From: Candidatus Accumulibacter sp. UBA704
Lineage (GTDB): Bacteria; Pseudomonadota; Gammaproteobacteria; Burkholderiales; Rhodocyclaceae
Assembly (NCBI GenBank): GCA_002304785.1
Contig: DBMG01000078.1
Location: forward strand, 841-12,420
Reading direction: 5' to 3'
DNA: 11,580 nucleotides
Shown here: piece after piece, positions 1-7,539 of the stretch
Numbering within the stretch: the first letter of the stretch is position 1
Layout of the letters: every line of letters begins with the position of its first letter
Translations under genes and position numbers: made by a program
Notes under the pieces: generated by a model
The model's database searches: none
Told to the model about the DNA's origin: nothing
The model's input: the letters and a program-made list of their open reading frames with translations, nothing else

Positions 1-24
1 TTGTTCGAGCAGGTTCTTGGACAA
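1..24 (-). CDS. Start of an unidentified minus-strand gene, cut by the left edge
   Basis: Only eight codons are visible: a TTG start at 24-22 followed by codons for S-K-N-L-L-E-Q. The start is proposed because AAGGAG lies six nucleotides upstream of the TTG on the minus strand and the frame stays open to the edge. It begins 70 nt after the kup stop codon, on the same strand. Eight residues are too few to identify a family. An N-terminus of this type would suit a transaldolase, but that is a guess. Confidence 0.35.
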
Positions 25-74
25 GAGGATCTCCTTATGTTCGGCAAAAAATGAAAGTGGGGGATTCAATTGAG

Positions 75-98
75 GTGTGATCGCGGCTGATCATTCAC
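75..98 (-). other. Weak hairpin at the end of kup
   Basis: TGATC (78-82) and GATCA (89-93) form a perfect 5-bp stem around a 6-nt loop. Three more pairs can form (75-77 with 96-98) across a two-base bulge. It overlaps the kup stop codon. No T-run follows on the minus strand, so it is not a convincing intrinsic terminator. Confidence 0.2.
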
Positions 99-1999
99 AG
101 CGTCAGTTGCGTCCCAAGCTCGACCACCCGGTTGCTCGGAATCCGGAAAAAGCTGGTGGCGCTGCCAGCATTGCGGAACATGGCGATGAAGAGCTTTTCG
201 CGCCACTGGATCATTTTCGACGCCGCCATCTTCGGAATCAGGGTCGCGCGGCCGAGAAAGAACGAGGTTTCCATCATCTCGACGGATATCCCGTACCGGG
301 CGCAGCACGCCAGCGCCCGTGGAATATCCGGTTCGTCCATGAAACCGTAGTGCACGACCACGCTATAAAACCCTGCCTCCAGTTTCTGTACCGCAACCCG
401 GCTGTCCTCGGGAACATATGGCGAATCAATCACCTGAACGGAGACAATCAGCACCCGCTCATGCAGCACCTTGTTGTGCATCAGGTTGTGCAGCATCGCG
501 TTCGGCACGCGATCCTCCCGAGAGGTCATGAACACGGCCGTTCCGGGAACGCGCGCCGGCATGGAGACTTCCAGGGCGCCGATGAACGCATCGAGCGTTA
601 TGGACTCGGTGTTCACGCGTTCCGACAGGAGCGTTTTCCCGCGCTTCCAGGTGCTCATCAGCAGGAAGACCACGACACCGACGGCCAGCGGAAACCAGCC
701 GCCATCGGGAATCTTCAGAACATTGGCAAAGAGGAAGGTAGCTTCGACCACCAGGAAGCAGGTAAAAATGGCGATAGCGCGCGGCCAACCCCATCCCCAC
801 CCTCTTGCTGCCACCACTGTGGCCAGTATCGACGTGATCACCATATCGCCGGTCACGGCAATGCCGTAGGCCGCTGCCAGGTTGTTGGTCGACTGGAAGC
901 CGAGAACGAGCAGCACCACGGCGCAGAACAGACCCCAGTTGACGCCCGGGAGATAGATCTGGCCCTGCTCCTTTTCCGAGGTGTATTTCACTTCAACGCG
1001 GGGCACGAACCCGATCTGCATCGCCTGCCGGGTGACCGAGAAGGCTCCGGAGATCACGGCTTGCGAGGCAATGACGGTGGCGGCCGTCGATAAGGCCACC
1101 AGCGGATACAGTGCCCAGTCCGGCGCCAGGTGGTAGAAAGGATTTCCCACAGCCAGAGGATCGGCCAGGAGTAACGCCCCCTGTCCGAAATAGTTGAGCA
1201 CCAGGGCGGGAAGGACGAATCCGAACCAGGCCTGCCGGATCGGCTTGCTGCCAAAGTGCCCCATGTCCGCGTAGAGCGCCTCGGCTCCGGTAACAGCCAG
1301 AACGACCGATCCCATGGCGACAACGGCAATCGAACGGTTGTCGACCAGGAACCCGAGCGCATAGGCCGGATTGAGCGCCTGCAGCACGCCGGGCTGCATC
1401 ACCAGATTGCCGAACCCGAGAATGGCCAGCGAAGAAAACCACAGGATCATGACGGGGCCGAAGAAGGCGCCGACCGAAGCGGTTCCCCGGCGCTGGAAAG
1501 CGAAAAGCCCGAAGAGCACCAGCAGGGTCAGGGGAATGATGAAGGGGCGAAACGCCGGTGTGGCGACATCGAGCCCCTCGAGCGCCGAGAGTACCGAGAT
1601 CGCCGGAGTGACCATGCCATCGCCGTAGAACATCCCGGCGCCGAGCAGGCCGGCCAGCATGATGAAGCGTTCCTGCCGGGGGTTTCCCTTGGCGTCGCGG
1701 AGCGCCAAGGCAATGAGCGCCATGATGCCCCCCTCGCCCTTGTTGTCGGCGCGCATGATGAACACCACATACTTGATCGATACGACAATGACCAGCGACC
1801 ACACGATCAGCGAGAGGATCCCCAGGATGTTCGCGGGAGTCAGAGGGATCGGATGGTTACCGGCAAATACTTCCTTCATCACGTACAGCGGGCTGGTCCC
1901 GATGTCCCCGTAAACCACCCCCAGCGCGGCCAGCGCCAGCGCGGCCTGGCGCGACCGGCCCTGATTCGCTCCTGCGAGCGTCAATGTCATCTCTTTCAA
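95..1999 (-). CDS. kup: Low-affinity potassium transport protein Kup
   Basis: Inner-membrane K+ uptake protein of the KUP/HAK/KT family, which imports K+ probably by H+ symport. At 634 aa it is close to the roughly 620 aa usual for bacterial Kup. The N-terminus carries the family signature GDIGTSPLYV (residues 31-40), followed by YGDGMVTPAISVLSALEGL (125-143). A long hydrophobic region with about twelve membrane segments extends to about residue 455, then a soluble C-terminal domain ending in the typical NRVVELGTQ tail. The start is uncertain: TTG at 1999 has GGAG seven nucleotides upstream, while ATG at 1990 would shorten the protein by three residues and has AAGG ten nucleotides upstream. 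It lies 125 nt downstream of the hyi-like gene beyond a GC-rich hairpin. It is probably a housekeeping gene outside the catabolic operon, though read-through is possible. Confidence 0.96.
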   Translation of the reverse strand: MKEMTLTLAGANQGRSRQAALALAALGVVYGDIGTSPLYVMKEVFAGNHPIPLTPANILGILSLIVWSLVIVVSIKYVVFIMRADNKGEGGIMALIALALRDAKGNPRQERFIMLAGLLGAGMFYGDGMVTPAISVLSALEGLDVATPAFRPFIIPLTLLVLFGLFAFQRRGTASVGAFFGPVMILWFSSLAILGFGNLVMQPGVLQALNPAYALGFLVDNRSIAVVAMGSVVLAVTGAEALYADMGHFGSKPIRQAWFGFVLPALVLNYFGQGALLLADPLAVGNPFYHLAPDWALYPLVALSTAATVIASQAVISGAFSVTRQAMQIGFVPRVEVKYTSEKEQGQIYLPGVNWGLFCAVVLLVLGFQSTNNLAAAYGIAVTGDMVITSILATVVAARGWGWGWPRAIAIFTCFLVVEATFLFANVLKIPDGGWFPLAVGVVVFLLMSTWKRGKTLLSERVNTESITLDAFIGALEVSMPARVPGTAVFMTSREDRVPNAMLHNLMHNKVLHERVLIVSVQVIDSPYVPEDSRVAVQKLEAGFYSVVVHYGFMDEPDIPRALACCARYGISVEMMETSFFLGRATLIPKMAASKMIQWREKLFIAMFRNAGSATSFFRIPSNRVVELGTQLTL

Positions 2000-2013
2000 A
2001 CCTTTTCTCCATC

Positions 2014-2028
2014 GTTCGGCACCCGAAC
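2014..2028 (-). other. Short perfect hairpin in the kup leader
   Basis: GTTCGG and CCGAAC form a perfect 6-bp inverted repeat around a 3-nt loop, 15 nt upstream of the kup TTG and just ahead of its Shine-Dalgarno. It could shape the leader RNA. No T-run follows, and no known riboswitch fold is recognised. Confidence 0.3.
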
Positions 2029-2078
2029 CCCGCTTCAGTTTTGACGCAGAAGGATTTAATGGAGCGCGAGCCAGCCCC

Positions 2079-2106
2079 CTGCCCGCCGGACGTGGCCGAC
2101 GGGCAG
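2079..2106 (-). terminator. GC-rich hairpin after the hyi-like gene, possible operon end
   Basis: CTGCCCG (2079-2085) pairs with CGGGCAG (2100-2106). After a one-base mismatch, CGG (2087-2089) pairs with CCG (2096-2098) around a 6-nt loop. It lies about 18 nt past the stop codon of the hyi-like gene on the transcribed strand. The stem is strong but no U-tract follows on the minus strand. It may be a 3'-end stabilising or rho-assisted end rather than a classic intrinsic terminator. It separates the catabolic genes from kup. Confidence 0.45.
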
Positions 2107-2124
2107 CGGCGAGTAGTTCAGTGG

Positions 2125-2910
2125 TTACAGTGAATAGCCGTATTCGGTGATCCAGCCCAGGGAGTCGACACTGGCGTCCGTCGGTAGGTATTCGAGACCG
2201 ATATATCGCTCGTAGCCGGCGGCGATAAAGTCGGCCAGCAGCCAGCGGTAGTTGATTTCCCCGGTTCCCGGTTGATGCCGGCCGGGGTTGTCGGAGATCT
2301 GGATGTGGCTGATGCGCGGCAGATGCGCACGCAGGATCCCGGAGAGTTCGCCCTCCATGCGCTGGGCGTGATAGACGTCGTATTGCAGGAAAGCGTTTTC
2401 ATGACCGACCTGGTCAAGAACATCAAGGACCTGACCGGTGGTGGTCAACGTGAAGCCCGGCATGTCCCGCGCATTAAGATGCTCGACGACCAGCCTGACG
2501 CCCACCGTGGCAAACGTCTCCGCGGCAAACCGCAGGTTTTCGATCATCGCCTGCCACTGTTCTGACTCCGCAACGCCGGCCAGCTTTTTGCCGACCAGGC
2601 AATTGACCTGCGGCACGCCAAGCGCCTCGGCATACTCGACTGCCCTCAATACATCGGTGCGAAATTCGGCTCGGCGCGAAGGATCGACGGCGATACCCCG
2701 CTCACCGGCCGCGAGGGCACCCGCCGGCATGTTGAAGAGGACCAGCTTCAGCCCATTCGTGATCAGCTCCCGTTGCAGTTGCGTGACCGGATAGTCATAG
2801 GGAAACATGAACTCGACCGCCTTGAAACCAGCCTTGGCGGCCGCGGAGAATCGCTCCAGGAACGGGACCTCCTGGAACATCATGGTGAGGTTTGCGGAAA
2901 AATTCGGCAC
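2125..2910 (-). CDS. Hydroxypyruvate isomerase / 2-oxo-tetronate isomerase family protein
   Basis: A 261-aa TIM-barrel sugar isomerase of the Hyi/OtnI type (xylose-isomerase-like superfamily). Family members interconvert hydroxypyruvate and tartronate semialdehyde (Hyi) or 2-oxo- and 3-oxo-tetronates (OtnI). The expected metal and catalytic residues are present: E143 (VVEHLN), D178 and H181 (YDVYHAQ), Q204 (HIQISD) and E240 (GLEYLP), plus the GRHQPGTGEINY loop (210-221). The start is GTG at 2910, because the reading MPNFSANLTM matches usual N-termini of the family and AAGGGAG lies nine nucleotides upstream. It starts 14 nt after the RpiB-like gene and is probably the last gene of the operon. 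No glyoxylate carboligase (gcl) or tetronate kinase/aldolase is nearby, so Hyi versus OtnI activity cannot be decided. Family assignment is firm; substrate is not. Confidence 0.9.
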   Translation of the reverse strand: MPNFSANLTMMFQEVPFLERFSAAAKAGFKAVEFMFPYDYPVTQLQRELITNGLKLVLFNMPAGALAAGERGIAVDPSRRAEFRTDVLRAVEYAEALGVPQVNCLVGKKLAGVAESEQWQAMIENLRFAAETFATVGVRLVVEHLNARDMPGFTLTTTGQVLDVLDQVGHENAFLQYDVYHAQRMEGELSGILRAHLPRISHIQISDNPGRHQPGTGEINYRWLLADFIAAGYERYIGLEYLPTDASVDSLGWITEYGYSL

Positions 2911-2924
2911 CGTGAAATGCTCCC

Positions 2925-3416
2925 TTATTTCGTGGGGTCCGCAGGCTGCCAGCCGGCCGGATTGCAGAGCGCTTCTTCCGCCTCCCGGATCAGGCCGAGC
3001 GAAATGGCGTGGCGCCCGCCTTCATATTTGGTGGACAGCCAGGCATCGAGGATATCGAGTGCCTCCAATACGCCGGTGATCTTCCCGCCCAGGACGAGGA
3101 TGTTCGAGTCGTTGTGGGCACGCGTCATCTTGCTCATGAACGTGCTAGTGCACAGCGACGCGCGCACCCCTTTGAACTTGTTGGCGATGATGCTCATGCC
3201 GATTCCGGTCGAGCAAATTAGGATTCCTCTCGCAGCACGGCCTTCGGAAACGGCGCTGGCCACCTTTTGCGCGAAATACGGGTAACGCACGATCTCCGTC
3301 GATCCGGTTCCCACGTCGTTCACCGCAATTCCCTTCTTGTGCAGGAACTCGAAGATCTCGAGTTTTAGCTGATAGCCCCCATGATCGTTGCCAATCCAGA
3401 TTTCGTTGCCGCTCAT
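2925..3416 (-). CDS. RpiB/LacAB-family sugar(-phosphate) isomerase
   Basis: A 163-aa protein of the ribose-5-phosphate isomerase B / LacA-LacB family, which does aldose-ketose isomerisation through an active-site cysteine and histidine. Visible motifs are DHGG (11-14), CSTGIGMSI with C68 (68-76), RAHNDSN with H101 (99-105) and EGGRH (132-136). The frame is open far upstream through the neighbouring gene, but the start at 3416 is clear: GGAGG sits five nucleotides before an ATG that gives the normal family N-terminus. In E. coli RpiB two arginines after the EGGRH signature (R133 and R137) are associated with substrate phosphate. Here the first is kept (R135) but the position of the second is S139. 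The substrate may therefore differ from a pentose phosphate, for example an erythrulose derivative or a non-phosphorylated sugar; that is inference. It lies 71 nt after the fucose-isomerase-like gene and 14 nt before the hyi-like gene. Confidence 0.9.
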   Translation of the reverse strand: MSGNEIWIGNDHGGYQLKLEIFEFLHKKGIAVNDVGTGSTEIVRYPYFAQKVASAVSEGRAARGILICSTGIGMSIIANKFKGVRASLCTSTFMSKMTRAHNDSNILVLGGKITGVLEALDILDAWLSTKYEGGRHAISLGLIREAEEALCNPAGWQPADPTK

Positions 3417-3487
3417 CACTTCCTCCAAACCGATTTCATATTCGACGGTGCGCTGGCAACTGCCATCAACGCAACGCGGTTTCGCTT

Positions 3488-4888
3488 TTACTGCAGGACT
3501 TCGCACTGGATCTTCTTCAACTCGCAGAACTTCACCAGCGCATCGATGTGGTCCCCATAAATGCCGTGAACGTGGTTGCTGTCGTATTCCTGGATCAGCC
3601 GCTCCGGATCGACATCGACCGCGACGAAGCCATGCGGCCACACCGGGCAGGATTCCTTCAGCTTTTCCTCGGGGAACTGCTTGAAGCGCCCGCGGAACAG
3701 CGTCATCTTGTACTGATCGCCGACGCGGCTCAGGCGCCCCAGGGTGACTTCGCCTTCGCGCGCGATGTACTGGACGTGGCAGCCCTTGCCACCGTATTTG
3801 TTGATGATCGGGTGCAGGGTGACCTTCTTCAGGTTGGCTTCCGGCGCGTTGCTCCGGTCCGCGTACCAGGTCGACATGGCACCGCAGTTGCAAAACACGA
3901 ACACTCCGGCCGCCTTGTCGTAATGCCGAAAATCGAAGAACAGCGCGGGCTGGTCGGAGACAAGCTTCATGATCTGCATGGTCAGCGCGCCGTCCGAATC
4001 GGCTTCGCACGAATAGACCACCGGCTTCTTCGTCCCGTCCCAGTCGTAGGGATCGTTGAACAGCGCGGCGGACAGGCATTGGGTGACGTAGTACTCGCTG
4101 AGGTCGTAGTGGCATTTCACCCCGACGAAATCGAAGTGCCGCTCCTCGATTAGCTCCTTGGTCGCCATGTAGCAGCGAATCTGCATCTTCAGCGAATCCG
4201 GAGTCAGCTTGTCTCCGTCATAGCGGATCGCGCCTATTTTTTCCGACAGCCAAGCTAGCGCCGCGTCCACCCTGGTCTCGTCGACGAGGCCCGCACGGCG
4301 CAGAATCTCGGACTGGTCGACGTGGTCGGCATCGACGCCGAAGGTTTTCATCCACGCATCGGCATTGACCGCCCCGGTGGCCATGCCGATGCTACGCCCG
4401 CCGATCAGGCCATAGACCTGCCCCTTCAACCGGGTGACGGTATGCGACGCTCTCAGGAATGACATGACACGCTTCAGCGTCGCCTCCTCGTCGATATTGC
4501 CCCACACCTTGTCGCATTGCAGCCCAACCTGCCGAATGGCATTGGTCGCCGCCTGCAGCCCGCCCAGACCCGGCAGCTTCCCGTTCACCGGGGCGATGGC
4601 CAAGCAGGGCGCGGTCTGCAGCGATGCGGCGATCATCGCGAAGTTCGGGAAGGCAAAGACGGGAATGTTCAGGATCACCGCATCCGGATAGCGGGCCAGC
4701 GTGGCGATGCCCTGCGATCGCGCCAGCGCGTTGTTCCAGACGATTTCCTCGGCAAGCTGAACCTCGACCTCGCCGGACTTCTCGAGGGCGGCCTTGATGC
4801 GCTCCGCCTGCTCCTGGATATACGGTTCCAGCGCGTCATGAACACGCTTGCGGCCATCGGAAAACGACAGTACGAGTACATTGATCAT
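3488..4888 (-). CDS. L-fucose isomerase-like protein (short FucI family)
   Basis: A 466-aa cytoplasmic protein related to L-fucose/L-arabinose isomerases (the group of short FucI-like proteins), which interconvert aldoses and ketoses with a bound divalent metal. It is about 120 aa shorter than E. coli FucI. The likely metal ligands are in place: E295 (SCEADSDG), D319 (FFDFRHYD) and H439 (SNHVHGIYGDH, 437-447). The N-terminal half has a Rossmann-like substrate-domain pattern, for example GLIGGRSIGM (160-169). The ATG at 4888 overlaps the stop of the upstream racemase-like gene (ATGA), and AAAGGA lies seven nucleotides upstream, so the two are probably translationally coupled. The true sugar cannot be read from the sequence; many members of this group are uncharacterised and the name fucose isomerase should not be taken literally. 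Confidence 0.85.
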   Translation of the reverse strand: MINVLVLSFSDGRKRVHDALEPYIQEQAERIKAALEKSGEVEVQLAEEIVWNNALARSQGIATLARYPDAVILNIPVFAFPNFAMIAASLQTAPCLAIAPVNGKLPGLGGLQAATNAIRQVGLQCDKVWGNIDEEATLKRVMSFLRASHTVTRLKGQVYGLIGGRSIGMATGAVNADAWMKTFGVDADHVDQSEILRRAGLVDETRVDAALAWLSEKIGAIRYDGDKLTPDSLKMQIRCYMATKELIEERHFDFVGVKCHYDLSEYYVTQCLSAALFNDPYDWDGTKKPVVYSCEADSDGALTMQIMKLVSDQPALFFDFRHYDKAAGVFVFCNCGAMSTWYADRSNAPEANLKKVTLHPIINKYGGKGCHVQYIAREGEVTLGRLSRVGDQYKMTLFRGRFKQFPEEKLKESCPVWPHGFVAVDVDPERLIQEYDSNHVHGIYGDHIDALVKFCELKKIQCEVLQ

Positions 4889-5565
4889 TGCGTGTTCCTT
4901 TCATCCTGTTCCTGAAGCACGTCCCTCACCGCTTGCAAACCCGGGCGAAGGCTCGACAGCACCGGCTTTCCGGTAGCCCTGGCGATCAGTTCCTGCATGC
5001 GCGCCATGGATCCTTGCGCCAGAAGGATCACGTCAGCCTTGTCGGCCACGGCAAGCGCCGCCTGCATCAGGATCTGGTCGTGCAGTGCCACCTTGCCTTC
5101 GTTGAGCGCCTGCAGCGCCCCTTTGGCCAGACCTTCGACGACATTGACCTGCTTTCCGAGCTTCGCGGCAGTCGTCCGCACCAGGCGATTCGTCGGCACG
5201 AGCGTCGTGTCCACCGTCGCCAGGATGGCAATCGAGTTCCCCAATTCGATGGACTGGCGAACCATCGGTTCGTCGATGCGCAGGATCGGCGCCCTGACGA
5301 AGGGCTGAATCTGCCCGACGATATCGCCCATCGACGAACAGGTGCTCAGGATGACCTCGGCGCCCATATCTTCGGCCACCCGGCAGTAAGCCAGAAGGCG
5401 GCGGCGGATATCGGTAGTCACTGTGTTCCCAGCGCTGATGACATCGGGAATCAGGCTGTCATCGTAGACATTCACCAGGCGATGTTCAGGCATTAGCTCG
5501 TAGAAGATGGCTTTGATCGGCTCGATGATCGAGATCGCCGTGTAGATCGCGGCTACCGTTTTCAT
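4885..5565 (-). CDS. Asp/Glu racemase-superfamily protein with a single catalytic-type cysteine
   Basis: A 226-aa protein with the two-lobed fold pattern of the aspartate/glutamate/hydantoin racemase superfamily, whose members normally use two cysteines to move a proton on a carboxylated substrate. The first cysteine is present in STCSSMG (C76). Where the second is expected the sequence reads LLAQGSMARM (181-190), with Q184-G185-S186 and no cysteine. Single-cysteine members of the superfamily include arylmalonate decarboxylase, so a non-racemase reaction is possible. The ATG at 5565 has a strong AAAGGAG five nucleotides upstream. The gene lies 33 nt after the SDR gene and overlaps the fucose-isomerase-like gene by 4 nt, which ties it to sugar conversion rather than to amino-acid metabolism. 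Family assignment is good; function is unknown. Confidence 0.82.
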   Translation of the reverse strand: MKTVAAIYTAISIIEPIKAIFYELMPEHRLVNVYDDSLIPDVISAGNTVTTDIRRRLLAYCRVAEDMGAEVILSTCSSMGDIVGQIQPFVRAPILRIDEPMVRQSIELGNSIAILATVDTTLVPTNRLVRTTAAKLGKQVNVVEGLAKGALQALNEGKVALHDQILMQAALAVADKADVILLAQGSMARMQELIARATGKPVLSSLRPGLQAVRDVLQEQDERNTQ

Positions 5566-5598
5566 TTCGGCTCCTTTGTGTCGTGTACTGGTGCAGCG

Positions 5599-6618
5599 CT
5601 ATTTCACGTAGAGATCGGTCAGTTGTCCGGATAAATCGCGGTGGATTTCCACCAGCCGATCTTCGAGAGCATCCTTTTCCTGATCGACTTCATGTGCTTC
5701 CGCTTCGTACCACGCGAGGATCGACTTCAATCCTTCGTGCAGCGAGATCTCCGTCCTGAAATCCGGGATCGCGCTCCTGAGTTTCGTGTTATCGAACAGC
5801 CCCGGGTACGTTTTCTCGAAATACAGGTGCGAGCACAGATTGGGCGCCGCCTTGCGCAGCAGTTCGGAGGGAAGATGGATGATTTCGGGCTTGATTCCGA
5901 CGAGGCGGCCGAACTCGAGATACAGATCCTCCCAGACGTTGCGATCCTCGCTGGTCACGTGGAAATCCTCACCGAAGCTCTTCGGGTTCCCCGCGAGTCC
6001 CACGTACGCCCTGGCCAGATCCGGCACAAAGGTGAAGCTCCAGGGAGTGGAGCCGTCGCCGAACATCACCAGCGGCTTGCCGCGGCGAATGCGGTCGACA
6101 ATCCCGTAGTTCTGCCGCAGCACGCCGATATTGGCCGCTCCCGGCCCATAGGTCAGTGACGGTCGAACGATGGTGATGGGCAGTTTCTCGCGCAAAATGG
6201 CGTCTTGCAGCACCCGCTCCATCTCGGCCTTGTCAAATGCGTAGGGGAATACCGGGTCATCCCACAGCGCTTCCTTCGCCTCCTCCGTGGGCACACTCCG
6301 ATACGGCCGTTTGTAGGCAGCGACACTCGACGTCACGATGATCTGGCCGGCGTTTCCGCCGAAGGCCCGGATCGTCGAACGGGCATCGTCGGCGTTGAAG
6401 CAGATCATGTCGATTACCACGTCGTAGCGCGTCTGGCGCATGCCTGCTTCAAACTCGGCGCGATTGCGACGGTCGCCGATCAGTTGGCGTGCCGCACCAA
6501 TTGACGGCAGATTCTTGCTACCCCGGTTGAAAACTGTCACCTCGTTCCCGGCAGTGATCAGCTGCCGGACGATTTCGCGGCTGATGACTCCGGTCCCGCC
6601 AAGTAAGAGTATTTTCAT
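5599..6618 (-). CDS. NAD-dependent epimerase/dehydratase family protein (extended SDR)
   Basis: A 339-aa extended short-chain dehydrogenase/reductase. The N-terminal nucleotide-binding loop is GGTGVIS (7-13), where the last residue of the usual GxxGxxG is serine. T96-S97-S98 and Y126-x3-K130 supply the catalytic Ser-Tyr-Lys set, and RPSLTYGPG (152-160) is the conserved loop seen in NDP-sugar epimerase-like proteins. The last 40 residues are highly charged and probably helical. No nucleotide-sugar genes are nearby. In acid-sugar catabolism an SDR of this broad family (DenD) oxidises D-erythronate, which is one possible model for this gene, but the sequence does not prove it. The ATG at 6618 lies 7 nt after the stop of the upstream dehydrogenase and has no strong Shine-Dalgarno, so translational coupling is likely. 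Confidence 0.87.
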   Translation of the reverse strand: MKILLLGGTGVISREIVRQLITAGNEVTVFNRGSKNLPSIGAARQLIGDRRNRAEFEAGMRQTRYDVVIDMICFNADDARSTIRAFGGNAGQIIVTSSVAAYKRPYRSVPTEEAKEALWDDPVFPYAFDKAEMERVLQDAILREKLPITIVRPSLTYGPGAANIGVLRQNYGIVDRIRRGKPLVMFGDGSTPWSFTFVPDLARAYVGLAGNPKSFGEDFHVTSEDRNVWEDLYLEFGRLVGIKPEIIHLPSELLRKAAPNLCSHLYFEKTYPGLFDNTKLRSAIPDFRTEISLHEGLKSILAWYEAEAHEVDQEKDALEDRLVEIHRDLSGQLTDLYVK

Positions 6619-6625
6619 GGCAATC

Positions 6626-7519
6626 TCAGTCGTGCTTCCGGATCACGTGGCCGTCCAGTTCCTCGTACAGCTTGACCACGCTGCTCAGATCCTCGTCGCC
6701 CCACCCTTTTTCCAGAGCCCGGCCAAGCATTCCCTTGACCGCATCGAATACCGGCGTGACCACCCCGAGTTCTCCCGCCAAAGTTGAGACGAGTCCCAGA
6801 TCCTTGTTCATCATCGCCAGGGAGAAAGCGGGGGAAAAATCGCGGCAGAGAATCTTTGGCAGCTTTTGTTCGGCCACGATATTTCTGGCACCGCCCTGCC
6901 CGACGATCTCGATGAACAATTCAGGATCTATGCCGCTCTTGCTCACGATCGACAAGGCCTCAATGAACGAAAGCAGGTTGATCGCGTACATCGTGTTGTT
7001 GGCCAGCTTGGCGTATGAACCGGTGCCGCTGGCTCCCAGGTAATACGCTGCCTTTCCCATGGCCAGCAGGATCGGCTTGCATTGGTCAAATGCCTCCTTC
7101 CGCCCGCCCACCATGAACGCCAGCTTGGCTTCCCTGGCTTGGGGAGCGCTGCCGGTTACCGGGCAGTCCAACAGGTCGATGCCCTGTTCAGCAACCGCAA
7201 CCGCCAGCCGCTGGCTGGTCGAAGGCAGGATCGTGCTGCTGTTGAGAATGATCAGGCCAGGCGTGGCCCCCTTGATCAACCCGTTCTCGCCGAAGATCAC
7301 ATCCTCGACCTCCTTGTCGGCCCTGACCATGACCACCACGACCTCGGATCTGGCTGCCACCTCGGCAGGGGTCGCGCACGCCACGGCACCACGTTGTTCG
7401 AGCTCTCTGGCCTTACCGGGCAACTGGTCGAAGACAAAAAGTTCGTAACCCGCCTTCATCAGATTGTCCGCCATCGCGAACCCCATGATGCCGAGTCCAA
7501 CAAAACCTATCTTTTTCAT
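6626..7519 (-). CDS. NAD(P)-dependent beta-hydroxyacid dehydrogenase (GarR/GlxR/LtnD, 3-hydroxyisobutyrate dehydrogenase family)
   Basis: A 297-aa cytoplasmic oxidoreductase of the beta-hydroxyacid dehydrogenase family. It has the Rossmann motif GLGIMG (8-13), the substrate-binding stretch DCPVTGSAPQAREAKL (118-133), the catalytic lysine K171 in YAKLANN, and MNKDLGL (237-243) in the C-terminal helical domain. Related enzymes reduce tartronate semialdehyde to glycerate (GarR/GlxR), oxidise L-threonate (LtnD) or oxidise 3-hydroxyisobutyrate. Co-occurrence with an Hyi/OtnI-type isomerase favours a sugar-acid substrate. The ATG at 7519 has GGAG nine nucleotides upstream. The gap from dctM is 109 nt, the longest inside the operon. 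The SDR gene follows after 7 nt. The family is certain; the exact substrate is open. Confidence 0.92.
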   Translation of the reverse strand: MKKIGFVGLGIMGFAMADNLMKAGYELFVFDQLPGKARELEQRGAVACATPAEVAARSEVVVVMVRADKEVEDVIFGENGLIKGATPGLIILNSSTILPSTSQRLAVAVAEQGIDLLDCPVTGSAPQAREAKLAFMVGGRKEAFDQCKPILLAMGKAAYYLGASGTGSYAKLANNTMYAINLLSFIEALSIVSKSGIDPELFIEIVGQGGARNIVAEQKLPKILCRDFSPAFSLAMMNKDLGLVSTLAGELGVVTPVFDAVKGMLGRALEKGWGDEDLSSVVKLYEELDGHVIRKHD

Positions 7520-7539
7520 TGATCACTACTCCGAACGTT

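Noticed and set aside
77..1093. Long plus-strand open frame (338 codons) opposite kup
   Set aside because: The translation is rich in H, R, E and G with no recognisable fold; it is the mirror of the well-supported kup coding frame.
3417..4115. Upstream extension of the RpiB-like frame into the fucose-isomerase-like gene
   Set aside because: The added residues are arginine- and proline-rich shadow translation, and a good Shine-Dalgarno marks the ATG at 3416.
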